A DNA stretch of 64,000 nt from Synechococcus sp. CB0101 (GCF_000179235.2 NZ_CP039373.1:2638554-2702553), one strand, 5' to 3'; positions 17,823 through 26,884 are shown, counted from the first letter of the stretch. The notes: generated by a model not told the origin, from the letters alone. Made by a program: numbers and translations.

Positions 17823-18974
17823 ATGCGGGTGTTGGGTCTGATGAGCGGCACCAGCGCCGATGGCGTGGATGCCGTGCTGGCGGCCTTCAGTGGCCCGCCG
17901 CGCCGGCCCCGCTGGCGGCTGCTCAGCCGGGCTGCCGTGCCGTACCCGGACGATCTGCGCCAGCGGCTGATCGCCGCCGGCCAAGGTCAGCCAATCCAGG
18001 CCGCGGATGTGATCGAGCTGGGCGAAGCGCTCACGGAGGTGCAAGCCGCCGCGGCCCGCGCCTGCGATCCAGCCGGGAGCACGCAGCTGGTGGGGTGCCA
18101 CGGCCAGACCCTCTGGCACCGCCCGCCCCAACACCAGCGCCGCGGCAGCAGCTGGCAGCTCCTGCAAGGACCACTCCTGGCCCAGCTGTTGCAGCGGCCC
18201 GTGGTGTTTGACTTCCGCGCCGCTGATCTGGCCCTCGGGGGCCAGGGGGCACCACTGGTGCCCGCTGCCGATGCCGCCCTATTGCCGGCGATCGGCGGCT
18301 GGCGAGCCCTGCTCAACTTGGGCGGCATCGCCAACCTCACCCTGCTGCCACCGCAGGCCGGCCCGGATCGCACTGCGGCCGTGCAGGGCTGGGATTGCGG
18401 CCCCGCCAACACCCTGCTGGACCTAGCGGCAGCCCAGTTCTCCGCAGGGGAGCGGCGCTTCGATGCCGATGGCGCCTGGGCAGCCCAGGGCCAGGTGGAT
18501 GAGGCGCTGGTGCAGCGGTGGTTGCAAGAGCCCTATCTGCAGCAAGCGCCGCCTAAATCCACCGGCCGGGAATTGTTCGGGCAGCCGGATCTGGAACGGC
18601 GTTTGCGGGAGCTAGCGGCCGCTGCCGAACGGCGGAATCAACGGCTGGCGCCCGCCAACGCCCTCGCCACACTCACCGGCTTTACAGCTGCTGTGGTGGC
18701 CCAAGACCTGGCCCGCGGGCCAGCCGTTCTGGAACTGCTGGTGGCCGGTGGCGGGGCCCGCAACGCCACCTTGATGACGGAGCTGCGCCGCCGCTGCCGC
18801 GGCCTGCAGGTGCGGCCGCTGGCGGAGCTGGGCATCGGCGAGAGCGACCGCGAGGCTCTGGCCTTCGCCCTCCTGGCCTGGTGGCATCACCGAGGGGTCA
18901 GCGGCTCGCTTCCCTCGGTGACAGGCGCCGCGCAGCCGGCCGTTCTAGGGGTGTGCGCCCGCCCGAGCCTTTAA
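17823..18974 (+). CDS. anmK: Anhydro-N-acetylmuramic acid kinase
   Basis: 383 residues. AnmK phosphorylates and opens 1,6-anhydro-MurNAc for peptidoglycan recycling. The N-terminal signature VLGLMSGTSADGVDAVLAAF and the phosphate motifs NLGGIANLTLL and GWDCGPANTLLD are diagnostic, and the C-terminal half has VAGGGARNATLMTELRRR. The ATG lies 6 bases after the U-tract of a terminator, so the only purine-rich stretch that could act as a ribosome-binding site is in the hairpin's 3' arm. A separate anmK promoter is not obvious. Confidence 0.93.
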   Translation: MRVLGLMSGTSADGVDAVLAAFSGPPRRPRWRLLSRAAVPYPDDLRQRLIAAGQGQPIQAADVIELGEALTEVQAAAARACDPAGSTQLVGCHGQTLWHRPPQHQRRGSSWQLLQGPLLAQLLQRPVVFDFRAADLALGGQGAPLVPAADAALLPAIGGWRALLNLGGIANLTLLPPQAGPDRTAAVQGWDCGPANTLLDLAAAQFSAGERRFDADGAWAAQGQVDEALVQRWLQEPYLQQAPPKSTGRELFGQPDLERRLRELAAAAERRNQRLAPANALATLTGFTAAVVAQDLARGPAVLELLVAGGGARNATLMTELRRRCRGLQVRPLAELGIGESDREALAFALLAWWHHRGVSGSLPSVTGAAQPAVLGVCARPSL

Positions 18975-19054
18975 ACCGGCAGATCACGATCCACCACGAA
19001 GCGCAGGCAGAAGCCGCAGCCGTTCATAGGGTGTGGCGATCGGCCAGCAAGCCC

Positions 19055-19288
19055 ATGAGCGCCGGCAACGCCCCCGCCCTCTACGAGCGCATCCGCAGCG
19101 ATCAGCAGCTCACCCAGGAGCTGTTCCGCCAGGCCCTGCAGGACCCCTCAGGCGCCCTCAGCCGCATCTGTGAGCTGGGCGACAGCTGGGGGCTGCCCGT
19201 GAGCAGAGACGAGGTGAAAACCCACCTGGGCAGCATCGACGACCCTGAAACCAAGCAGTGGCTGCTCAAGGCCCGGGGCGGCCTCTAA
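19055..19288 (+). CDS. Small Nif11-like protein
   Basis: 77 residues from ATG 19055. The pattern ALYERIRSDQQLTQELFRQA followed by a helix and WGLPVSRDEVKTHL resembles the Nif11 domain (a short helical domain common in cyanobacteria, sometimes used as a leader of ribosomal natural products). No double-glycine cleavage site or Cys/Ser/Thr-rich core follows, so it is not an obvious lanthipeptide precursor. No modification enzyme is nearby. The role is unknown. Its 3' end overlaps an antisense small membrane-protein frame. Confidence 0.65.
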   Translation: MSAGNAPALYERIRSDQQLTQELFRQALQDPSGALSRICELGDSWGLPVSRDEVKTHLGSIDDPETKQWLLKARGGL

Positions 19289-19405
19289 GGCGCTGCGGCG
19301 GGGCCGACGATCGGCTCCCATCCAGCTGAAGAACAGCCAATAGCTCACGATCGCCAGGCCGGCTGCCACCACCAGGGCCGCCACCTGTTCGAGTCGCTTC
19401 ACCAT
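19148..19405 (-). CDS. Small single-pass membrane protein, possibly frameshifted
   Basis: Starts MVKRLEQVAALVVAAGLA with one strong transmembrane helix (about residues 6-28, ending SYWLFFSWMGADRRP). As written the frame runs on to 19148, wholly antisense to the Nif11-like gene, and that tail looks like shadow sequence. Removing one C from the CCCC run at 19299-19302 would end the protein at RRPAAAP with a stop at 19285-19287, beside the convergent Nif11-like stop. I think the short version is the natural one, but no relatives could be compared. Function unknown. Confidence 0.5.
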   Translation of the reverse strand: MVKRLEQVAALVVAAGLAIVSYWLFFSWMGADRRPRRSALEAAPGLEQPLLGFRVVDAAQVGFHLVSAHGQPPAVAQLTDAAEGA

Positions 19406-19509
19406 GGCGCCGGGCTGTGCGAGTACTGAAAACAGTCTGCAGGGCCGGACCTCCCAGGGGAGATGATGCAAGCAGGACCGGGCCCCAGGCGCCCTCCACT
19501 GCACACGCC

Positions 19510-21237
19510 TTGCTCCGTCTCGAACGCGTATCGAAGATCTATCCCACCGGTGAGGTGCTGCGGGATGTCACCTGGGAGGTGAAGGCGGGCGATCGCATCG
19601 GCCTGGTGGGCGTGAACGGCGCCGGCAAATCCACCCAGATGCGGATCATCGCCGGGATGGAGGAGCCCAGCAGCGGCCAGGTGGTGAAGCAGGGCGATCC
19701 GCGGATCGTGTACCTGCAGCAGGAATTTGACGTGGATGTGCGCCGCACGGTGCGGCAAGAGCTGTTTCAGGCCTTCGGTGAAGCCGCTGAAGTGCTCAAC
19801 CGCCAGCGCGAGGTGGAAGAGGAGATGGGCAGCGAAAAAGCCGCCGAAGACCCGGATCACCTCGACGAACTGATCCACGAGCTGGGCAGCCTGCAAAGCC
19901 GCTTCGAGAGCCTGCACGGCTATGAGCTCGATGCCCGCATCGACAAGCTGCTGCCCACCATCGGCTTCACCCCGGAAGGGGCTGAGCAGCTGGTGGGCGA
20001 CTACTCCGGCGGCTGGCAGATGCGCATCGCCCTGGGCAAGGTGCTGCTGCAGGAGCCGGATCTGCTGCTGCTCGACGAACCCACGAACCACCTGGACGTG
20101 GAAACGATCCAGTGGCTGGAGGACTACCTGGTGGGCCAGACCTGCCCACTGGTGGTGATCAGCCACGACCGGGCCTTCCTCGATCGGGTCTGCAACCAGA
20201 TCGTGGAAACCGAGCGGGGCGTTTCCCGCAGCTACCTGGGCAACTACAGCCAGCACCTCGAGCAAAAGGCCCTGGAGCGCGAAGCCGGCCAAGCCGCCTT
20301 TGAGCGCCAGCAAAAGGAGCTCGCCACGCAGCAGGCCTACATCGATCGTTTCCGCGCCAGCGCCACCCGCTCCACCCAGGCCAAGAGCCGCGAGAAGCTG
20401 CTCGACAAGGTGGAGCGCATCGAGGCGCCGATCGAGAGCGTCAGCGGGCCGCGCTTTCAGTTCCCGCCGGCCCCGCGCAGCGGCCGCCTGATCGCCGAGA
20501 TCAAAGACCTCAGCCACAGCTACGGCGAGCAGATCCTGTTCCTGGGCACCAACCTCGAGGTGGAGCGGGGCGATCGCATCGCCTTCGTGGGCCCCAACGG
20601 CGCCGGCAAATCCACGCTGCTGCGCCTGGTGATGGGCATCGAGACCCCCGATGAGGGTTTCGCTGGCCTTGGGGAGCACAACGTGATCGCCGGCTACTTC
20701 GAGCAGAACCAGGCCGAAGCCCTCGATCTCTCCAAAACGGTGATCGACACCCTGTTTGAAGCGGTGCCGGATTGGACCCAGACCCAGGTGCGCTCGCTGC
20801 TGGGCAGCTTCTGCTTCAGCAACGACGCCGTGTTCAAGGAGGTGGGCAAACTCTCAGGCGGCGAAAAGGCGCGCCTGGCCCTGGCGCTGATGTTGCTGAT
20901 GCCCTGCAACCTTGTGGTGCTGGATGAGCCCACCAACCACCTCGACATCCCGGCCAAGCAGATGCTCGAGGATGCGCTGATCGAATACGAAGGCGCGGTG
21001 CTCGTGGTGAGCCACGACCGCTACTTCATCTCGCGGGTGGCCAACAAAATCGTGGAAATCCGCGATGGCGAACTGGTGGTCTACCGCGGCGATTACGCCT
21101 ACTACCGCGAGAAGAAAGCCGAAGAGGCCGCTGCCGCTGAGGCCACACGCCAGGCCGCCGAACAGGACGCCAAGCGCAAGGCCAACCGCGACAAACAGAA
21201 AGCCAAAGCCGAAGCGCGCAAACAGAAAGCGGCCTGA
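19510..21237 (+). CDS. ABC-F ATP-binding protein (Uup/EttA-type, ribosome-associated)
   Basis: About 575 residues with two ABC domains and no transmembrane segment. Walker A motifs are GVNGAGKSTQM and GPNGAGKSTLL, signatures are YSGGWQMRIALGK and LSGGEKARLALAL, and Walker B motifs are [12 protein letters not shown] and LVVLDEPTNHLD. A charged PtIM-type linker lies between the domains. The C-terminus is a Lys/Ala-rich coiled coil (KKAEEAAAAEATRQAAEQ). ABC-F proteins act on the ribosome in translation. No ATG is in frame near the family N-terminus; TTG 19510 gives MLRLERVSKIYPTGEVL. GTG 19417 is an alternative. Confidence 0.92.
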   Translation: MLRLERVSKIYPTGEVLRDVTWEVKAGDRIGLVGVNGAGKSTQMRIIAGMEEPSSGQVVKQGDPRIVYLQQEFDVDVRRTVRQELFQAFGEAAEVLNRQREVEEEMGSEKAAEDPDHLDELIHELGSLQSRFESLHGYELDARIDKLLPTIGFTPEGAEQLVGDYSGGWQMRIALGKVLLQEPDLLLLDEPTNHLDVETIQWLEDYLVGQTCPLVVISHDRAFLDRVCNQIVETERGVSRSYLGNYSQHLEQKALEREAGQAAFERQQKELATQQAYIDRFRASATRSTQAKSREKLLDKVERIEAPIESVSGPRFQFPPAPRSGRLIAEIKDLSHSYGEQILFLGTNLEVERGDRIAFVGPNGAGKSTLLRLVMGIETPDEGFAGLGEHNVIAGYFEQNQAEALDLSKTVIDTLFEAVPDWTQTQVRSLLGSFCFSNDAVFKEVGKLSGGEKARLALALMLLMPCNLVVLDEPTNHLDIPAKQMLEDALIEYEGAVLVVSHDRYFISRVANKIVEIRDGELVVYRGDYAYYREKKAEEAAAAEATRQAAEQDAKRKANRDKQKAKAEARKQKAA

Positions 21238-21363
21238 TCCAGCCGCGGATGCCGGCCACCGCTCAAAACAACTTCACACTTCCCTAGGCAAGAGAACTCA
21301 TTGTTCTTGGCTTGGACGCAAGGTGTTCATACGCTGATGACTTCCCCCCCTAGAGGTCTGGCC

Positions 21364-21576
21364 ATGGGCATCGTTCCGCATCCCTCCAATGCCACTGCCA
21401 GCACCTCTGCCAGCACCACCACCGGGGCTGAGCTGCTCGCCATGGGTCTCACACCCTCCGGCGTGACCGGACTGGATCCGGTGGAGACCTATTTCGAGTG
21501 CATCACCGCCTGCTCCATCGACGATGGGGAATGCGTGACCCAGTGCGTGGAAGTGCTGCGCGAAGCCGACACCTGA
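21364..21576 (+). CDS. Small acidic Cys-containing protein of unknown function
   Basis: 70 residues from ATG 21364, which has an AGAGG site 8 bases upstream. The N-terminal half is Ser/Thr/Ala-rich and low complexity. The C-terminal half is compact: YFECITACSIDDGECVTQCV, with four Cys spaced C-x3-C-x6-C-x3-C. This twin Cx3C pattern resembles helical-hairpin (CHCH-like) or metal-binding folds. It ends 6 bases from the convergent htrA stop. An in-frame ATG at 21337 would add 9 residues. I do not recognise a named family. Confidence 0.7.
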   Translation: MGIVPHPSNATASTSASTTTGAELLAMGLTPSGVTGLDPVETYFECITACSIDDGECVTQCVEVLREADT

Positions 21577-21582
21577 ACCGGT

Positions 21583-22710
21583 TCAACGCGAGCGCATCAA
21601 GGTGGAGAGTTCCACCGGTGTCACCTGCAGCTGCAGGGTCTGCCCCTGCCGCTGCAGCGTGAGCTCCATCGGGCGACCCACGCCATTGCGTTCCACCAGC
21701 TGGGTGAGTTGAGCGGGATTGGTCACGGGCTGGCCATCCACCGCCGTGATGCGATCACCAGGCCGCAGCCCCGCCCGTGCCGCAGGCCCCCCGGGCATCA
21801 CACTGCGCACCACCGCACCGGGCACGGGGGTGCCACTGGCGTTGCGCACAGCATCCAGGCCCACACCAATCATCGCGTGGCTCACGCTGCCCTTGCTCAC
21901 CAGCTGCTCGGCCACGGTGCGGGCGCGGTTGATCGGGATCGCGAAGCCCAAGCCGGCGCCTGGCCCGGAGCGCACCAGGGTGTTGATCCCCACCACGGCT
22001 CCATCCGCATCCAGCAGCGGCCCACCGGAATTTCCCGGATTGATCGCAGCATCGGTCTGAATCAACTCCAGCCTCTTGTCGGTGATCCCGAGGGAGGCGG
22101 CATTGCGGTTCAGGCTGCTCACAATCCCGAGGGTCACGGTCTGATCGAGGCCAAAGGGATTACCCACAGCAATCACCCACTCACCCACCTGCAGGCTGTC
22201 GGAATTGCCCAACGGCGCCACGGGCCACGATCCGCCACCCGCCAGCTGCACCACCGCCAGATCGGTCACGCGATCGGCCCCCACCACCTTGCCCTCCACC
22301 CGGCGGCCATCGCTGAGCCCCACCATCACCCGGGTGCTGCCCTCCACCACGTGGGCGTTGGTGAGCAGCAGACCGCTGCTGTCATAGATGAAGCCACTGC
22401 CCTGGCCGCGCTCGGTGCGCTGGGAGGGTGGGATCACACCACCACCTTGCGGCAGCCCAAAGAACTGCCGCAGCATCGGATCCATAAACGGAAAGGGCGG
22501 CAGGCTCTGACGCCCTGGCACCACCACCGTGCGCTCGGTATCGATCGTGACCACCGCTGGCCCCGTGCGGCGCACGGCCTCCGCCACAAACGATTGGCGC
22601 GAGAGCACCGCATTTGCTGCTGAGGATTGGGCCAAGGCCGGCGGCAAGGCCACGCCCCCTAGAGCCGCAACGAGGGCCAGAGGCAACACCCGGGAATGCA
22701 CAGCAGCCAT
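21583..22710 (-). CDS. HtrA/Deg-family serine protease (HhoA-like)
   Basis: 375 residues from ATG 22710 with a signal peptide ([21 protein letters not shown]...ALA). The catalytic triad is visible: His in [10 protein letters not shown], Asp in VTDLAVVQL and Ser in GNSGGPLL. One PDZ domain follows ([19 protein letters not shown]). Deg proteases degrade or refold damaged envelope and lumen proteins, including photosystem proteins under light stress. A longer frame from 22788 would bury the signal peptide and is less likely. Which Deg paralog (HhoA, HhoB or HtrA) cannot be decided. Confidence 0.93.
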   Translation of the reverse strand: MAAVHSRVLPLALVAALGGVALPPALAQSSAANAVLSRQSFVAEAVRRTGPAVVTIDTERTVVVPGRQSLPPFPFMDPMLRQFFGLPQGGGVIPPSQRTERGQGSGFIYDSSGLLLTNAHVVEGSTRVMVGLSDGRRVEGKVVGADRVTDLAVVQLAGGGSWPVAPLGNSDSLQVGEWVIAVGNPFGLDQTVTLGIVSSLNRNAASLGITDKRLELIQTDAAINPGNSGGPLLDADGAVVGINTLVRSGPGAGLGFAIPINRARTVAEQLVSKGSVSHAMIGVGLDAVRNASGTPVPGAVVRSVMPGGPAARAGLRPGDRITAVDGQPVTNPAQLTQLVERNGVGRPMELTLQRQGQTLQLQVTPVELSTLMRSR

Positions 22711-22868
22711 CACAGGGAAACCGGTGGGCTTCGACCGTACGCAGGTTTGCTGTGGGGGCAAAGGGGAAGCACTGGTGGATTTCCCCACCGCAGCTGGCCG
22801 AGCCGCGCGATGATGGCGTCAACGCATCGAACGCAGCCCCACCGCTTTCCCTTGCCGGGACCCTCGCC

Positions 22869-23144
22869 ATGATCTCCGAGTTTTTCGCCAGGCTGTTGCC
22901 GCTGATCTACGCGGCCTGCTTCCTCGGATTGCTGTGGCAGGCCTTCCGGATCATGGGCCGCGGGTTTGCCGCTGTCCCCCGCCCGGGCGACCAGAACCGC
23001 GTTCCCCGCGGCGATCGCACCGGCCGGCTCACCATCCATCCGGAGCTGCTGGATGCCGATGGCCAGCTCACCCGCGACGACCTGCTCACCGTTCGCTTTG
23101 GCGGTGATCAGGAGCAGCCCGCCTCACCGAACGACCCCAGCTGA
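22869..23144 (+). CDS. DUF2973-like small membrane protein
   Basis: 91 residues from ATG 22869. One N-terminal transmembrane helix (FFARLLPLIYAACFLGLLWQAF) is followed by a basic linker and RTGRLTIHPELLDADGQLTRDDLLTVRFG. The H-P-E-L-L-D-x-x-G pattern followed by L-L-x-V-R resembles cyanobacterial DUF2973 proteins. Function unknown. It diverges from htrA across about 158 bases that hold no other gene I can see. Confidence 0.75.
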   Translation: MISEFFARLLPLIYAACFLGLLWQAFRIMGRGFAAVPRPGDQNRVPRGDRTGRLTIHPELLDADGQLTRDDLLTVRFGGDQEQPASPNDPS

Positions 23145-23205
23145 GCCCGCACGGGCCCTCCAGCTGGTACAACCGTTGAGTGCTTGTGGACACAGCGGAG
23201 GCTGA

Positions 23206-23589
23206 GTGGAGCAAAGAACCCGGATCGTGGCTGCGGTGCTCAAGGCCATCAAGCTGCCCCCCCGCTTTCAGCTGAAGCTGGTGAAAGAGGATCCCGTCCG
23301 TCTGGAGCTGATCCTCACTCCGGCCTACGGCAAGCAACCGATCCTCGTGGGCCTCGTGGAATCCCAGGATCTGGTGGCCCGCCGCGACCGTGAAGGGCGC
23401 GTGCCCAGGGATCTTCAAGGCACCTGGGATTGGACCGTGCGCCACGGCAAGGTGAACACCGGTGGCTGGAACCCCTATCTGAAGGAAGCGCTTCAGACCA
23501 TGTTTGAAACCGGCCTGCCGGCGATCGTGTACGAGGAAACCACCGGCGAGGTGTATCACCCGGTGGACGGCGCCCGCCACGTGCGCTGA
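23206..23589 (+). CDS. Conserved hypothetical soluble protein
   Basis: 127 residues, GTG start. Alpha/beta pattern with no membrane segment or signal: RIVAAVLKAIKLPPRFQLKL, then QGTWDWTVRHGKVNTGGWNP, then LPAIVYEETTGEVYHPV. The steady coding bias and the short 23-base gap to hrpB argue that it is a real gene cotranscribed with it. I do not recognise the family and assign no function. Confidence 0.7.
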   Translation: MEQRTRIVAAVLKAIKLPPRFQLKLVKEDPVRLELILTPAYGKQPILVGLVESQDLVARRDREGRVPRDLQGTWDWTVRHGKVNTGGWNPYLKEALQTMFETGLPAIVYEETTGEVYHPVDGARHVR

Positions 23590-23612
23590 GCCCGCTCCCC
23601 TCCAATCAGCCC

Positions 23613-26111
23613 GTGCCCCTGCCGATCGAGCCGCTGCTGCCTGAGCTGGTGCAGCGGCTCCCCGCCGGGGGCACCGTCTTGCTGCAGGCACCTCCGGGGG
23701 CCGGTAAAACCACGCGCGTTCCGCTGGCCCTGCTGGAGAGCTGCAGCGGCCGCATCCTGATGCTGGAGCCCCGGCGGCTGGCCGCCAAGGCGGCCGCTGA
23801 GCGACTGGCCTCCGAACTCGGTGAGCGGGTGGGCCAACGCGTCGGCTACCGGGTGCGCCTGGAAAGCCGCGTGTCCGCCGCCACTCGGCTGGAGGTGCTC
23901 ACCGACGGCCTCTTCCTGCGGCAGCTGCAGGCCGATCCGGCCCTGGAGGGGGTGGGTTGCGTGATCTTCGATGAATTTCACGAACGCCGCTGCGAAGCGG
24001 ATCTCGCTCTGGCCCTGTTGCGTGAAGCCCGCGAGCTGCTGATGCCGGAGCTGCGGCTGCTGGTGATGTCAGCCACGCTCAACCTGCAACCCCTGGTGGA
24101 GCAGCTGCCGGAAGCCGCGCTGCTCACCAGCGAAGGCCGCAGCCACCCGGTGAGCATCAGCCACCAACCGCCAAGGGAGCGGGAGTCGCTCCAGGCCCAG
24201 GTGGTGCGCGCCTTGGAAGCCCACTGGCTCGATCGAAGAGAGCCGAATGAAACCGTGCTGGTGTTCCTGCCCGGCCAACGGGAGCTGCGGCTCTGCCAGG
24301 AGGCCATCGCCATCACCGGCTGGGCGCACGACGTGGAGCTCTGCTTGCTGCACGGCAATCTGCCTTTGGCCGAACAGAGCCAGGCCATCCGCCGCGCCAC
24401 TGGCTCCGCCGGCAAGGTGGTGCTGGCCACGGCCATTGCCGAAAGCTCGCTCACCATCGAAGGCGTGAGCCTGGTGATCGACAGCGGGCTCAGCCGCCGC
24501 AGCCGCTTCGATCCGGTGAGCGGCATGGAGAGCCTGGTCACAGTGCCCGCCAGCCTGGCGAGTGCCGAGCAACGCGCCGGCCGAGCCGGCCGCTTGGGCC
24601 CCGGTCGCGCCCTGCGGCTCTGGAGCCCGGCGGAGCAGCAACGCCGGCCCGCCTTCGACCCTCCAGCGGTGATGGAGGCCGATCCGGCTCCGCTGGTGCT
24701 TCAGCTCGCCGAATGGGGTGCCGGCCTGGGCGAGACGCTCCCCTGGCTTGAGCCACCGCCCCAGGCCCACCTGCTGGAAGGCCAAGGGCTGCTGCATCAA
24801 CTGGGCGCCCTCGATGCGAACGGCACCCTGAATGCCCACGGCCGGCAGCTGGCCAGCCTGGGCGTGCATCCACGGCTGGCCCAACTGCTACTGCGCGCCC
24901 GCGACCTGGGAGCCGAGGCGCTGGGCTGCAGCCTGGCGGTGCTGCTGAGCGAGCGCGATCCCCTCTCGCAGCAAGAGGCTGGCTGCGATCTGATGCAGCG
25001 GCTCGATTGGCTGCGACGCCCGGGCCGCGATCCACGGCGCCAACAGCTTCAACAACTGGAGCAGCAGCTGCGCCGCCAACTCCCGCCCAGCACGGTTCAG
25101 AGCCACCCAGGAGAACCCGAAACGGTGCTGGCCGCCGAACTGCTGGCCCATGCCTACCCAGAGCGGGTAGCGCTGGAGCGCACGCCCGGCTCCGGCCGCT
25201 ACCTCACCCGCAGCGGGCGCGGAGCCGTATTGCATCCGAGCGATCCCCTGGTGGGCGCTCCAGCCCTGGCGATCGCCGCCGCCGATGGCGGCAGCAGCGA
25301 TGCCCGCATCCAGCTGGCCCTGCCTCTTGCCACCAGCAGCCTGCTCAGCCTCGCCGAGGCTGCGGGCGAGGAGTGCGCCCAGGTGAGCTGGGATCACCAG
25401 CAACAACGCATCCGGGCCGAGCGAGAGCTGCGGCTGGGGGCGCTGGTGCTCGAGCGGCGTCCCTGGCCCGAGGCGCCTGCTGCTGTGCTGCGGGACGCCC
25501 TGCTCAGCGGCCTGGTCGAACTGGGGATCGAAGCGCTCCCCTGGGATGCCAGCAGCCGTCAATTGCAGCAACGCCTTGCCCTGGCCCACCGGGAGCTGGG
25601 AGATCCCTGGCCCGACCGCAGCCTCACCACCCTGGCCGCTGATCCCGCCAGCTGGCTGGCCGATCAGCTCGACGGCATCCGCAGCCGCACCGACCTCCAG
25701 GGCATCAACCTGGAGGAAGCCCTATGGAGCGGCCTGCCCTGGGAGGCTCGCCGTGAGCTCAATGCCCTGCTCCCCCAGGCGCTAGCCATCCCCTCAGGTC
25801 GCGAGGCGCGGCTCGATTACAGCAACGGCGAACCGGTGCTAGCCGTGAAATTGCAGGAGCTCTTCGGAGCGGCCAGCACCCCAACGGTGCTCGGCGGGCG
25901 GCTGCCAGTCACGGTGCATCTGCTCTCCCCAGCCGGCCGGCCAGCGGCCATCACCCAGGATCTAGCTGGGTTCTGGAATGGCGCCTATCTGGAGGTGCGC
26001 AAGGAGCTGAGGGGCCGCTACCCCCGTCACCCCTGGCCGGATGATCCCGCCAACACACCGGCCACAGCACTCACCAAGCGCGCCCTGGAACGCCGTCAGT
26101 CCCAGAGGTGA
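23613..26111 (+). CDS. hrpB: ATP-dependent RNA helicase HrpB
   Basis: 832 residues, GTG start. DEAH/RHA-family helicase: Walker A APPGAGKTTRVP, motif Ia LEPRRLAAKAAA, motif II DEFHER (DExH form), motif III SATLN, motif VI QRAGRAGRLGPG, then the HA2-like domain and the long HrpB-specific C-terminal domain ending in the family-typical RYPRHPWPDDP. The cellular role of HrpB is poorly defined. Its last 16 bases overlap the convergent phosphatase gene. Confidence 0.95.
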   Translation: MPLPIEPLLPELVQRLPAGGTVLLQAPPGAGKTTRVPLALLESCSGRILMLEPRRLAAKAAAERLASELGERVGQRVGYRVRLESRVSAATRLEVLTDGLFLRQLQADPALEGVGCVIFDEFHERRCEADLALALLREARELLMPELRLLVMSATLNLQPLVEQLPEAALLTSEGRSHPVSISHQPPRERESLQAQVVRALEAHWLDRREPNETVLVFLPGQRELRLCQEAIAITGWAHDVELCLLHGNLPLAEQSQAIRRATGSAGKVVLATAIAESSLTIEGVSLVIDSGLSRRSRFDPVSGMESLVTVPASLASAEQRAGRAGRLGPGRALRLWSPAEQQRRPAFDPPAVMEADPAPLVLQLAEWGAGLGETLPWLEPPPQAHLLEGQGLLHQLGALDANGTLNAHGRQLASLGVHPRLAQLLLRARDLGAEALGCSLAVLLSERDPLSQQEAGCDLMQRLDWLRRPGRDPRRQQLQQLEQQLRRQLPPSTVQSHPGEPETVLAAELLAHAYPERVALERTPGSGRYLTRSGRGAVLHPSDPLVGAPALAIAAADGGSSDARIQLALPLATSSLLSLAEAAGEECAQVSWDHQQQRIRAERELRLGALVLERRPWPEAPAAVLRDALLSGLVELGIEALPWDASSRQLQQRLALAHRELGDPWPDRSLTTLAADPASWLADQLDGIRSRTDLQGINLEEALWSGLPWEARRELNALLPQALAIPSGREARLDYSNGEPVLAVKLQELFGAASTPTVLGGRLPVTVHLLSPAGRPAAITQDLAGFWNGAYLEVRKELRGRYPRHPWPDDPANTPATALTKRALERRQSQR

Positions 26112-26884
26112 TCGAAACCGAAATGGCGCAGCCCTTCGGCGATGCCGGCACAGCCCACCGCGGAGGCCAGGTACACCGAGGGCAAACGGGGCAGATGCTC
26201 CTGCAGCGCCGATTCGGCGTTAGCCACCATCACACCTTTGAGCCCGGTTTCAAACATCGCCAGATCGTTGAGCGTGTCGCCGGCCGTCACCACGCAGGCC
26301 GGATCAACATCCAGCCATTGCAGCAGGGCCAACAGGGTCGAGCCCTTGTTCACGCCGGTCGGCAGCAGATCGAGGTAACGGTTGTCGGAGAGGAGGCAAT
26401 CCACACCGTGGGCCTCCAGCTGCGGGATCAGGCTGTGATCAAACGCTTCCGGGTCGACGTAATACGCCAAACGCCGCTCGGAATGGAGCGGTTGCGGGGC
26501 AAGACCAGGCTGGCCCTCCAGAAGCGGCAACAACGCCTGCTCCTTGCCCTGCCAGAGGGCCTCAATCGGATCCACCGCCAACGGCACCGGTAGCAACGAC
26601 TGACCGCAGGCCACCGTGCAGCCCACATCACCTATTACGAGATGGGGCGCCGCCAAGCCGATCGGCTCATCCTCCGCCAGCACCCTGGCAATGGAGCTGA
26701 GGTCCCGCCCGGTGGAGAACACATGCAGCACCCGGTCTCGCTGCTCCGCCAGCCATCGGTAAAAGCTGCGGCGTTCAGCGGTAGCGCCTCCCAGCAAGGT
26801 GCCATCGAGGTCAGTCACCAGCACCAGCTCAGGCGCCTCCGGCAGGGGGGCTGATAGCTGGCTCTGCAACAACTGACGCGACAC
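26096..26884 (-). CDS. HAD-IIB phosphatase, sucrose-phosphate-phosphatase-like
   Basis: 262 residues, GTG start. Motif I VTDLDGTLLG, motif II FSTGRD, a C2B-type cap, the Lys in GVNKGSTLLALLQWL, and motif IV TAGDTLNDLAMFETG. This is the HAD-IIB group that contains sucrose-6-phosphate phosphatase and the glucosyl- and mannosyl-phosphoglycerate phosphatases, which make compatible solutes in picocyanobacteria. No glycosyltransferase partner is adjacent, so the exact substrate is undecided. It overlaps the hrpB 3' end by 16 bases tail to tail. Confidence 0.82.
   Translation of the reverse strand: MSRQLLQSQLSAPLPEAPELVLVTDLDGTLLGGATAERRSFYRWLAEQRDRVLHVFSTGRDLSSIARVLAEDEPIGLAAPHLVIGDVGCTVACGQSLLPVPLAVDPIEALWQGKEQALLPLLEGQPGLAPQPLHSERRLAYYVDPEAFDHSLIPQLEAHGVDCLLSDNRYLDLLPTGVNKGSTLLALLQWLDVDPACVVTAGDTLNDLAMFETGLKGVMVANAESALQEHLPRLPSVYLASAVGCAGIAEGLRHFGFDHLWD

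Noticed and set aside
19055-19288. Lanthipeptide-type precursor peptide
   Set aside because: The Nif11-like domain lacks a GG cleavage site and a Cys/Ser/Thr-rich core, and no LanM or transporter gene is nearby.
19399-20679. 426-codon minus-strand frame antisense to the ABC-F gene
   Set aside because: ABC motifs on the plus strand are complete; the antisense frame has no domain and no ribosome-binding site.
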